Source: Firmicutes bacterium CAG:460 (lineage in GTDB: Bacteria > Bacillota_I > Bacilli_A > RF39 > UBA660). Taken from it: a DNA stretch of 64,000 bases. A model generated the notes under the pieces. That model did no database searches. It was not told the DNA's origin and saw only the letters and a program-made list of their open reading frames with translations. The stretch lies in NCBI GenBank assembly GCA_000437355.1, contig FR899774.1, positions 158,484 to 222,483 of the forward strand, read 5' to 3'. Within the stretch, counting starts at the first letter, position 1. The number at the start of each line of letters is the position of its first letter. Both the position numbers and the translations under genes were made by a program. This document shows positions 16,586 to 23,977 of this stretch, in pieces.

Positions 16586-17539
16586 ATGAAAAAAATTGTT
16601 ATATTTGGTGGAGGAAGTGGACTTTCTCAACTTTTAAAAGGAATAAAATTATTTCCAGTGGAAATTACAGCGGTGGTATCAGTTGCTGATAATGGCGGAA
16701 GCACTGGTCTTCTTCGTCGTGAGTTAAAAATACCTGCGGTTGGGGATATAACTAAAGTTATGCTTAGTATGGCTGATACAAATCAAGATGTAATGGATTT
16801 AATGAATTATCGTTTTACTAAATCTAAAACTTTAGGTATTCATTCTGTTAAAAACTTGTTATTAATGGCTTTGATGGATTTAAAAGGTAATTTTGCGAGT
16901 GCTATGCCTGTTATGGAAAAACTTCTTGATGTAAAAGGTAATATTTTGCCATTAACTGAAGATAATGTTAATTTAGTTGGTATTACAAGTAATGGTAAAA
17001 AAGTAATCGGAGAACATCAAATAACTAAATGTGCAAGTAAGATTGTGGAAGTAAAATATGATAAAGATATAGTTGTTAATCCTAAAGTAATAAATGCTGT
17101 TAAAGATGCAGATTTAATAATATTTTCATCTGGAAGTTTACTTACAAGTATTGTTCCACATTTAATTGATAAAAAGTTGGTTGATGTAATAAATAAAGCT
17201 AAGGGAGAAAAAGTTTATATATGTAATTTATTTACTCAACCTGGTGAAACTGATGGTTTTACTGTTTATGATCACATTAAATATCTAGAAAAATATTTAG
17301 GTAAAGGTAGTATAGATGTTGTTATAGCTAATAATGAAGATATAAGTAGTGATTTAGCTATAAAATATAGAACTGAGGAACAAAAAGACCCAGTAGTTTT
17401 AAACATGAATGAATTAAGAGATAAAGATATTTATGTTATTTCTGATAAACTTTTTACAATAGAAGATGGTTGGTATAGACATGATGCTTTAAAAACAGGG
17501 TATTTGTTGTTCTCATATTTAATGGATGGTAGAAAATGA
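16586..17539 (+). CDS. yvcK: Gluconeogenesis factor YvcK/GlmR
   Basis: YvcK (GlmR) is a CofD-like UDP-sugar-binding protein that balances carbon flow to cell-wall precursors, in Bacillus by stimulating GlmS. The 317-residue protein has the N-terminal FGGGSGLSQLLKGIK, the motif VADNGGSTGLLRRE and later LFTQPGETDGFTVYDHI. It overlaps whiA by four bases (ATGA), the conserved yvcK-whiA pair. The nucleotide-binding partner rapZ, which usually precedes yvcK, is not present upstream, where yitT is found instead. Confidence 0.93.
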   Translation: MKKIVIFGGGSGLSQLLKGIKLFPVEITAVVSVADNGGSTGLLRRELKIPAVGDITKVMLSMADTNQDVMDLMNYRFTKSKTLGIHSVKNLLLMALMDLKGNFASAMPVMEKLLDVKGNILPLTEDNVNLVGITSNGKKVIGEHQITKCASKIVEVKYDKDIVVNPKVINAVKDADLIIFSSGSLLTSIVPHLIDKKLVDVINKAKGEKVYICNLFTQPGETDGFTVYDHIKYLEKYLGKGSIDVVIANNEDISSDLAIKYRTEEQKDPVVLNMNELRDKDIYVISDKLFTIEDGWYRHDALKTGYLLFSYLMDGRK

Positions 17540-18462
17540 CGTTTACAACTAGTTTAAAAGAAGAAATAGCAAAGCATGAAATAAATAGTATTGAAGCTAG
17601 ATATGAATTAATGGCATTTTTAAATAGTGTTGCTAAGTTTAATAAAGATGAAATTAGTTTAACGCTAGAAAATGCAAGTATTGCGAGAAGAATTTATAAA
17701 GAAATAAAAGAAATATATGGGGTAAGTCCAAATATTGTAATAAGGGTTCAAAAAAGATTTAAAGTAAAGCAAATATATATATTAAATGTTAAAGAAAAAG
17801 TAGATTTTATAAAAAAAGATATTAGTGTGGGGATAAAAATTGAAGTTGATGATTTAGTTAGTGATGAAGAAAAAATTGCTTTTATTGAAGGTGCTTTCTT
17901 AGCTGTAGGTAATGTTTCTAATCCAAGTACTAGTGGTTATCATTTAGAATTTATTTTTACGAAAGAAAGACTTGCTAAACAAGTACTTAATTTACTTAAT
18001 TATTTCAATTTAAAAGCTAAATTAATTAAACGTGGTTATAAAAATATTGTTTATATTAAAGCTAGTGAAGCAATTAGTGATTTGATAAAAATGTTTAAAG
18101 CTACAAGTTCATTGTTTTATTTTGAAGATATAAGAATTTATAGAGACCATAAAAATATGGTTAATAGGTTAAATAATTGTGAAATTGCTAATCAAGAGAA
18201 AACGTTTAGAACAGGTCAAGCGCAACTTGAAAATATTAATTATTTAAAGATGCATGATTTATTTGATTTACTTGAAGAAAACACTAGAATTGTTGCAGAT
18301 GCAAGAGTTAAGTATCCAGAAGTTTCTATGCAAGAACTTGCTGATATAGTAACCCTTGAAAATAATTATAAAATAGGTAAATCTGGTGTTAATCACCATT
18401 TTATTAAAATAAATAATTTAGTTAAAAGACATAAAGAAAGAAGTGAAGAAAATGGTAGTTAG
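17536..18462 (+). CDS. whiA: DNA-binding protein WhiA
   Basis: WhiA combines a LAGLIDADG-like fold with a C-terminal helix-turn-helix. In Actinobacteria it controls sporulation, and in Firmicutes it affects cell division and metabolism. The 308-residue protein has GAFLAVGNVSNPSTSGYHLEF, the inactive homing-endonuclease-like core, and the C-terminal LADIVTLENNYKIGKSGVNHHFIKIN, which is the HTH. It is translationally coupled to yvcK and overlaps nrdG by 11 bases. Confidence 0.94.
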   Translation: MTFTTSLKEEIAKHEINSIEARYELMAFLNSVAKFNKDEISLTLENASIARRIYKEIKEIYGVSPNIVIRVQKRFKVKQIYILNVKEKVDFIKKDISVGIKIEVDDLVSDEEKIAFIEGAFLAVGNVSNPSTSGYHLEFIFTKERLAKQVLNLLNYFNLKAKLIKRGYKNIVYIKASEAISDLIKMFKATSSLFYFEDIRIYRDHKNMVNRLNNCEIANQEKTFRTGQAQLENINYLKMHDLFDLLEENTRIVADARVKYPEVSMQELADIVTLENNYKIGKSGVNHHFIKINNLVKRHKERSEENGS

Positions 18463-18949
18463 ACTTGCTGCAGATATACAACCAGATAGTATTTTAGATG
18501 GTTCTGGTATTAGAACTGTAATTTGGTTTCAAGGGTGTCTACATAATTGTGAAGGGTGCCAAAATCCTGAAACTCATGATATGAATAGTGGCATGGTTGT
18601 TGATATTGATGATATAAAAATGAAACTTAAGAATTTGAAATATCAAAGTGGTATTACACTTTCTGGTGGTGACCCATTTTTTCAACCTGAGGCTGCCTTA
18701 GAAATAGCAAAATTTGCTAAGAGTATTGGTTTAAATGTCTGGGCTTATACAGGATTTACTTTTGATGCATTGCTTAATGGAGATAAAAAAAGAAGAGATT
18801 TGTTAGAGTATGTTGATGTTTTAGTAGATGGTAAATTTATGCTAGATAAAAAAAGTTTAAATTGTAAGTTTCGAGGAAGTACTAATCAAAGATTAATTGA
18901 TGTTAAGAAAAGTTTAGAAAGCGGGAGTGTTATATTATATGGAATTTAG
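18452..18949 (+). CDS. nrdG: Anaerobic ribonucleotide reductase activase (radical SAM)
   Basis: NrdG installs the glycyl radical on the class III reductase NrdD using a 4Fe-4S cluster and S-adenosylmethionine. The 165-residue protein has the cluster motif FQGCLHNCEGCQNPETH (CX3CX2C), GGITLSGGDP-like GITLSGGDPFFQPE and VLVDGKF. The ATG at 18452 overlaps the end of whiA; no separate nrdD is present in the window. The gene implies an anaerobic or facultative lifestyle. Related activases for other glycyl-radical enzymes are longer, so NrdG is the best fit. Confidence 0.88.
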   Translation: MVVRLAADIQPDSILDGSGIRTVIWFQGCLHNCEGCQNPETHDMNSGMVVDIDDIKMKLKNLKYQSGITLSGGDPFFQPEAALEIAKFAKSIGLNVWAYTGFTFDALLNGDKKRRDLLEYVDVLVDGKFMLDKKSLNCKFRGSTNQRLIDVKKSLESGSVILYGI

Positions 18950-19415
18950 TGAAGGTGTTAATTATACAATACTCGTTAATAATGCAAATAAGGCTTTTTT
19001 TGAGAACTTCGAAAGTTACAAGGTTTTGGATACTATGGATGGTTTTGATGCAATTAAGATGCAGGTTGAGGTGTTTTTAAGTAAGAGAATTGTGTTTAAT
19101 GAAATATGGTATTATTTAAGTAAGGAAGAAAAGAGTGAATTATTAGAAATATTAAAAAGAAGAAATGTAAGTTTTGTTAATATAACTAGTAATGTAGAAG
19201 ATGTAATATATAGTGAGTATGTAATAGTTTATGATGATGATAAGAAAATATTAGAGGGTAATAAAGAAATGGTTTTAAGAAATGAAAAACTATTAAAAAG
19301 ATTAGGTTATGGAATACCTTTTGTAGTGGATTTATCAATACAACTTAATTATTATGATATATTTGATACAGTTTATTATGATATGGATAAACTAACGGAG
19401 GCATTATGGAATTAA
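18939..19415 (+). CDS. Degenerate EcfA-like ABC ATPase 1 (catalytic motifs lost)
   Basis: A 158-residue protein at the position where ecfA1 is normally found, ahead of truA-rplM-rpsI. The second half follows the EcfA ATPase end: helix LSKEEKSELLEILKRR, strand VSFVNITSNVEDVIYSEYVIVYD in place of the usual H-loop ITHDMEEA region, then NEKLLKRLGYGIPFVVDLSIQL, close to the EcfA C-terminal ELLKKIGLDVPFVTELA pattern. No Walker A, signature or Walker B motif is visible, and the H-loop His is Ser. The frame is intact and coupled to its neighbours by overlaps, so it is probably translated. It might be a structural or regulatory remnant. The homology is inferred by eye. Confidence 0.6.
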   Translation: MEFSEGVNYTILVNNANKAFFENFESYKVLDTMDGFDAIKMQVEVFLSKRIVFNEIWYYLSKEEKSELLEILKRRNVSFVNITSNVEDVIYSEYVIVYDDDKKILEGNKEMVLRNEKLLKRLGYGIPFVVDLSIQLNYYDIFDTVYYDMDKLTEALWN

Positions 19416-19957
19416 AATTAAATGGTAATATTATAGGTGTTGTAAGTAATGATTTTAAAGAAGATAATGTTAATGGTAAAGTAAGAGATATCATAGTAAA
19501 AAAGAGTAGTGATGCTTTGAAAATGGTAGGTTTAGATGATACATATTTAGATAAAGATATAAGTGAGTTATCTTTGAGGGATAAAAATAAAATAATACTT
19601 GCTAGTAAGTTACAAGATAAAGAAATTATGTTAATTAACTTTAGTAGAGGTTTAACTAATAAAGATATAGAGTTTTTTAAGAAATTGTTTAAAAAGATAA
19701 TTAGTTATGGAAGAAAGATAGTTTTAGTAGATAGAAATAGTAATATGTTTATAAATTGTGTTGATAAGATGTATGTTATTAACAATAAAAAAATAGTTCT
19801 TGAAGTAAATGATATATATGATAAAGGTTTAGAAAAATATATTGAAGTACCAAAGATAGTAGAATTTACTAATAAAACATTAGATTATGGTGTTAATATA
19901 AATCATTATAATGAATTAGATGATTTATTGAAAGCTATTTATAGGATTAAATCATGA
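19406..19957 (+). CDS. Degenerate EcfA-like ABC ATPase 2 (catalytic motifs lost)
   Basis: A 183-residue protein in the ecfA2 position. The middle matches an ABC ATPase in order: ALKMVGLDDTYLDKDISELS corresponds to the helical domain and signature, but LSGGQ has become LSLRD. KLQDKEIMLINFSRGL corresponds to Walker B, but the LLDEPT-like residues are gone. KIVLVDRNSNMFINCVDKMYVINNKKIV corresponds to the H-loop, without His. The N-terminal half with Walker A is missing. It has a good CGGAGG site and overlaps both neighbours. A complete frame with every catalytic motif lost suggests retained but non-catalytic function, or recent decay. Confidence 0.65.
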   Translation: MELKLNGNIIGVVSNDFKEDNVNGKVRDIIVKKSSDALKMVGLDDTYLDKDISELSLRDKNKIILASKLQDKEIMLINFSRGLTNKDIEFFKKLFKKIISYGRKIVLVDRNSNMFINCVDKMYVINNKKIVLEVNDIYDKGLEKYIEVPKIVEFTNKTLDYGVNINHYNELDDLLKAIYRIKS

Positions 19958-20670
19958 GATATTTAATTAAGTTTAGTTATGATGGAACAAGATTTCATGG
20001 CTTTCAAAGACAAAAAGATGTTAAAAATGTACAAGGAACATTAGAAGTAGTTTTAAGTAAAGTGTTAGATGAACCAATTACTATAAAGGGAAGTGGCAGA
20101 ACTGATGCAGGTGTGCATGCTAAAATGCAATGTGCTCATTTTGATACAGATAAAATTATTAGCCATAAAGATATTGATAAAATAAATGAATTATTAAAAG
20201 AAGAAATAGTTATTAATAAATGTGTGCTTGTTAATAAAAAGTTTCATGCTAGGTATGATGTTAAGAAGAAGACTTATGTTTATAAAATAAATACTGGTAA
20301 ATATAAAAGTAAATATAATGGTTATTATTATCAAATAAAGTATGATTTTGATATTAGAAGTATGAAAAAAGCAAGTAAGTTATTAGTGGGTACTTATGAT
20401 TATCATAATTTTGTTAGTGGTTATAGAGATGATTATACATCAACAATTTATAAGATAAAAATAAAAAAATATGGTGATATTTTAACATTTAAGTTTGTGG
20501 GAATTGGTTTTTATAGATATATGGTTAGGCATTTAGTAGGAGCTTTACTTGATGTTGGTAAAGGTAAAGTAGATATTCATGTTATAGAAAATATGTTAGA
20601 TAAAGATATTAATAAAACATTAAGTGTTGTTCCAGCGGAAGGGTTATATTTAGAGAAAATTGATTATTAA
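19954..20670 (+). CDS. truA: tRNA pseudouridine(38-40) synthase
   Basis: TruA converts uridines 38-40 of the tRNA anticodon stem to pseudouridine. The 238-residue protein has the start YLIKFSYDGTRFHGFQRQ, the catalytic motif GSGRTDAGVHAKMQCAHF (with the essential Asp) and the C-terminal GIGFYRYMVRHLVGAL. It overlaps the preceding gene by four bases (ATGA). Position before rplM-rpsI is the usual one in Bacillota. A terminator follows. Confidence 0.95.
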   Translation: MRYLIKFSYDGTRFHGFQRQKDVKNVQGTLEVVLSKVLDEPITIKGSGRTDAGVHAKMQCAHFDTDKIISHKDIDKINELLKEEIVINKCVLVNKKFHARYDVKKKTYVYKINTGKYKSKYNGYYYQIKYDFDIRSMKKASKLLVGTYDYHNFVSGYRDDYTSTIYKIKIKKYGDILTFKFVGIGFYRYMVRHLVGALLDVGKGKVDIHVIENMLDKDINKTLSVVPAEGLYLEKIDY

Positions 20671-20706
20671 AAGAGTTTTTTGTAAAAAAATAAGTAAAAT
20701 TTCAAG

Positions 20707-20744
20707 AAAATAGCTAAAAAGGTTTGACTTTTGGCTATTTTTTT
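20707..20744 (+). terminator. Terminator of truA overlapping the rplM promoter
   Basis: AAAATAGC pairs with GCTATTTT, with a T-run. The -35 box of the rplM promoter lies in the loop. Confidence 0.65.
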
Positions 20745-20752
20745 CATATAAT
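20724..20752 (+). promoter_or_regulatory. Promoter of rplM-rpsI
   Basis: TTGACT, 17 bases, TATAAT; strong SigA-type. Confidence 0.75.
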
Positions 20753-20772
20753 TTTAATCGGTACATTTTATT

Positions 20773-20815
20773 TATGTGATTTGTTTAGTCGTGGGAAAAT
20801 TAAACAAAAAACATA
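20773..20815 (+). promoter_or_regulatory. Ribosomal L13 leader-like RNA
   Basis: Between promoter and rplM a hairpin TTGTTTA ... TAAACAA (loop GTCGTGGGAAAAT) is enclosed by an outer stem TATGT/ACATA. Position and shape fit the L13 leader family of Bacillota, thought to mediate autoregulation by a ribosomal protein. A covariance-model search has not been run. Confidence 0.6.
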
Positions 20816-20833
20816 GTGAAAGGAATTATTTTT

Positions 20834-21265
20834 ATGAAAACATTTATGCAAAAAAAAGAAAATATCGAAAGAAATTGGTATGTGATTGATGCTGAAGGTA
20901 AAACTTTAGGTCGTGTTGCAACTAAAGCTGCTCATGTATTACGTGGAAAACACAAAGTTACTTATACTCCATATGTTGATTGCGGAGATTATGTAATTAT
21001 TGTAAATGCTGATAAGGTAGTTTTAACTGGAAATAAACTAGAAGATAAGAAATATTATAATCATAGTGGGTTCCCAGGAGGACTAAGAGAACGTAGTGCT
21101 AAAGAAATGATTGAAAAATATCCAGAAGAAATGGTTGAAAGAGCTGTTAAGGGAATGCTTCCTCATAACAGACTTGGAAGAGCTATGGGTAAGAAATTAT
21201 TTGTTTATCGTGATGCAAATCATAAGCATGAAGCTCAAAAGCCTAAGGCTTTAGAAATTAATTAG
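20834..21265 (+). CDS. rplM: 50S ribosomal protein L13
   Basis: L13 is an early-assembling large-subunit protein. The 143-residue protein has [17 protein letters not shown], the central [16 protein letters not shown] and [19 protein letters not shown], the family signature. The ATG at 20834 is preferred because AAAGGAATT precedes it and the family starts here; an upstream GTG lacks a site. It forms an operon with rpsI eight bases downstream. Confidence 0.97.
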   Translation: MKTFMQKKENIERNWYVIDAEGKTLGRVATKAAHVLRGKHKVTYTPYVDCGDYVIIVNADKVVLTGNKLEDKKYYNHSGFPGGLRERSAKEMIEKYPEEMVERAVKGMLPHNRLGRAMGKKLFVYRDANHKHEAQKPKALEIN

Positions 21266-21273
21266 GAGGAATT

Positions 21274-21693
21274 ATGGCTAAGAAACAAGAATGGACAGCA
21301 ACTGGTAGAAGAAAAAGAAGTGTGGCAAGAGTTAGACTTGTTGGAGGTACTGGTAATATTACTGTTAATGGTGTTGATGTTAATGATTATATGCCTTATG
21401 CAACATTAGTAATGGATTTAAAACAACCTCTAGTTGCTACTGGAAATGAAAACAGATTTGATATTGATATCAATGTTAAAGGTGGCGGATTTTCTGGACA
21501 AACTGGAGCAATTCGTTTAGGTATTACTAGAGCACTTTTAGCATTCGATGCTAATACTGACCAAACAAGAGAAGATAGTTATAGACATATTCTTAAAAAT
21601 GCTGGATTTATTACAAGAGATCCAAGAGTTAAAGAACGTAAGAAATATGGTCTTAAGAAAGCAAGAAGAGCTCCACAATTCTCAAAGAGATAG
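21274..21693 (+). CDS. rpsI: 30S ribosomal protein S9
   Basis: S9 contacts the P-site tRNA through its C-terminal tail. The 139-residue protein has [16 protein letters not shown] at the start, the [19 protein letters not shown] signature, and the basic C-terminal [12 protein letters not shown] with the terminal Lys-Arg. It has an AGGAGGA site directly after rplM. A terminator follows. Confidence 0.97.
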   Translation: MAKKQEWTATGRRKRSVARVRLVGGTGNITVNGVDVNDYMPYATLVMDLKQPLVATGNENRFDIDINVKGGGFSGQTGAIRLGITRALLAFDANTDQTREDSYRHILKNAGFITRDPRVKERKKYGLKKARRAPQFSKR

Positions 21694-21709
21694 AATTATA
21701 TTTTCTTTT

Positions 21710-21744
21710 AAACCTCTTAAACTCAGTGTTTATGAGGTTTTTTA
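21710..21744 (+). terminator. Intrinsic terminator of rplM-rpsI
   Basis: AACCTC pairs with GAGGTT, with a further TTAAAC/GTTTA inner stem and a T-run. Confidence 0.8.
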
Positions 21745-21898
21745 GTGGGTTTACTTAGTCTTAAGTCCTTTAAATTTTTTTCTGTAGCCAACAAATAAAT
21801 AAATTTTTGATATATTTTAATGTATTTATAACTTTGGAAACTGTGTTTATTATTGACTATTTTTAAGATTTAATTTATCATTATAGTAGGTGATACTA

Positions 21899-23893
21899 AT
21901 GAGAAAAGTGTTAAATAAGAAAGCTTTTACTTTAACAGAATTGATTGCAACAATTGTTATACTATCTATTTTAATAACATTGTCTGTTGTGGTATTTGTA
22001 AACATTAGAAGAAGTGCATTAGAAACAGAATATAGTAATTTGGTATCATATTTAGAAACTAAAGGAATTGAGTATGCAAATAGTACTAATATTACAACAA
22101 TAAGTGTAGAAGATTTAATAAAAGAAGGTTATGTTAAGCCAGATGATGAATCAGATATATATAACCCAATAAATAAAACAAGTTTAAATTGTTATTTAAT
22201 TAAAATGGAATTTAAAGATGGAGAATATGTTGCTAAGTTTAGTGAAAATAGTGGTAGAAATGAAGATGGAACATGTAAAGAATATACTAAAACTAGTGAT
22301 TTTAAAATATGTATAGTTAATGGTAATGATTGTGAAGAAATAGTTGATAATGAATGGTTTGGTAATGATGTTACTTTAAGGATAAAGTATAGAGATACTT
22401 TGCTTAGCCGTAGCGATGCGAATTTTAATTGGTTAACAAATACTGGATATTCAAGTGAGGAAGATACTGTATCAACGGATGTAAAGTTAATTAGTGATGT
22501 AATATATAAATGTGAAGTAATATTTGGTGAAGTAACAGGTGTTGCTATTGAGAATATTAAAATTGATAAAGAAAAACCAGTTATTAGTGAAGTTAAAGTT
22601 GATACTAATTGGAGTACAACTAAGATAATAGAAATAGTTGCAAGTGATGGAATAGGTTCTGGTATAAAAGGATATTTTGTTGAAGGTATAACTAGTGATT
22701 ATCAAAGCAGTAATAAAATAGAGGTTAAGAAAGATGACGATTATAAAATATATGTTAAAGATAATGCAGGTAATGTTTCTGATGTAAAGATTGTAAAAGT
22801 AGAAAAAATTGATAGTGGAAAACCAACTATAACGCGTAAAGGTGATGAATTTCAAATACTAGTTGGGGAAGATAAACATGTTTTATCTGAGTATTTTGTT
22901 GTTACTTATTCAGACAGTGGGGGAACAACTACTTGTGATTATGAAAGAACTAAGGATTTAACTGTTGGAAGTTATAACTTGGCATGTACTGTTGTTGGTG
23001 GGAATGGATTAACAGCTTCTGATAGTATAACCCTTAAAGTTTTGCCTAGAACTCCATCTACCCCAGTAGTTGAAGTTAAATATACTGATGATACTGGTAG
23101 TGCTTATAGTGGTGATTGGACAAATAAAAACTTGTATTTTAAGCTAACTCCAGGAAAATCTTCTGATATTGTAACAGTTTATCAATATAAAATAGGAAAT
23201 GGTAGCTGGAGTACCCCAAGTTGGTTATCAATGACTGGTAATAGTGGGGGTTTTGCTTATTCAAGTGAAGTTGAAAATACTATATATATCAGAGCTTGTA
23301 ATGGAAATGATTGTAGTAATTCAACTTCGGGAATAGCCTTAAAAATTGACAAAACAGCACCTACATGTAATTTATCAATATCTTCATCTAGAATTTCTAT
23401 GGGAACAAAATCTAGTGATGTTACAAAATCCGGAGTAAATAAAAGTTCAACTCCAAGTTATACAAGTACTTATCAAAGTATTGGTACAGGTACTTTTTAT
23501 GGCCATGTTTATGATAGAGCTGGAAACATGGGTACTTGTAATTTAAGTGTTACTTCAACTAGTTCATCCAGCAGTTCTTACTCTTGTTCATATGATTGTG
23601 GTTATTGGACCGAGCCTTCATGTAGTTATGTTTGTTATAGATATATGACAGCATCTGAAAAAGCAAAAGGCAAATGTAGCGGAAGTGCAACAGAAGGTGC
23701 ATATAATACTTGCTGGAGATGGCATTCTTCATCAAGTTGTTCAGGTTCTTATCCTTATCTAGATTCATCTGGTACTTCTTGTTCTGGAAGCAGTGTCTAT
23801 GTATCACAAACTTGTTATAAAACATGTTATGAAACAACGTATTATTGTCAAAATGGATATTCAAAACTAAATAATAGTTATTGCTATAAATAA
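21899..23893 (+). CDS. Giant pseudopilin-like surface protein 1
   Basis: A 664-residue protein with a class III prepilin signal: basic start, then KKAFTLTELIATIVILSIL (cleavage before Phe, Glu at +5) and a hydrophobic helix. The extracellular part has an N-terminal domain (about 40-170), Ig-like bacterial repeats with IKIDKEKPVIS and ASDGIGSGIKGYFV, and a C-terminal region of about 110 residues rich in Cys (12), Ser and Tyr. Ordinary pseudopilins have 100-200 residues, so this is very large. It could be a tip or minor pilin-type adhesin assembled by a type IV-pilus-like machine, of which nothing else lies in the window. The ATG at 21899 follows TAGGTGAT. It is a paralogue of the next gene. 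Confidence 0.75.
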   Translation: MRKVLNKKAFTLTELIATIVILSILITLSVVVFVNIRRSALETEYSNLVSYLETKGIEYANSTNITTISVEDLIKEGYVKPDDESDIYNPINKTSLNCYLIKMEFKDGEYVAKFSENSGRNEDGTCKEYTKTSDFKICIVNGNDCEEIVDNEWFGNDVTLRIKYRDTLLSRSDANFNWLTNTGYSSEEDTVSTDVKLISDVIYKCEVIFGEVTGVAIENIKIDKEKPVISEVKVDTNWSTTKIIEIVASDGIGSGIKGYFVEGITSDYQSSNKIEVKKDDDYKIYVKDNAGNVSDVKIVKVEKIDSGKPTITRKGDEFQILVGEDKHVLSEYFVVTYSDSGGTTTCDYERTKDLTVGSYNLACTVVGGNGLTASDSITLKVLPRTPSTPVVEVKYTDDTGSAYSGDWTNKNLYFKLTPGKSSDIVTVYQYKIGNGSWSTPSWLSMTGNSGGFAYSSEVENTIYIRACNGNDCSNSTSGIALKIDKTAPTCNLSISSSRISMGTKSSDVTKSGVNKSSTPSYTSTYQSIGTGTFYGHVYDRAGNMGTCNLSVTSTSSSSSSYSCSYDCGYWTEPSCSYVCYRYMTASEKAKGKCSGSATEGAYNTCWRWHSSSSCSGSYPYLDSSGTSCSGSSVYVSQTCYKTCYETTYYCQNGYSKLNNSYCYK

Positions 23894-23924
23894 ATTCAAA
23901 GTAAAATTGCTTTGAATTTCTTTG
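23892..23924 (+). terminator. Intrinsic terminator
   Basis: AAATTCAAAG pairs with CTTTGAATTT; a short T-rich tail follows. It lies at the stop of pseudopilin gene 1. Confidence 0.6.
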
Positions 23925-23977
23925 TTATTATTGACTAATTTAGTTTTTTAAATTATCATTATTATAGGGTGATGTTG

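Noticed and set aside
20773..20815. T-box or metabolite riboswitch before rplM
   Set aside because: No T-box sequence or known aptamer core is visible; the hairpin fits the L13 leader better.
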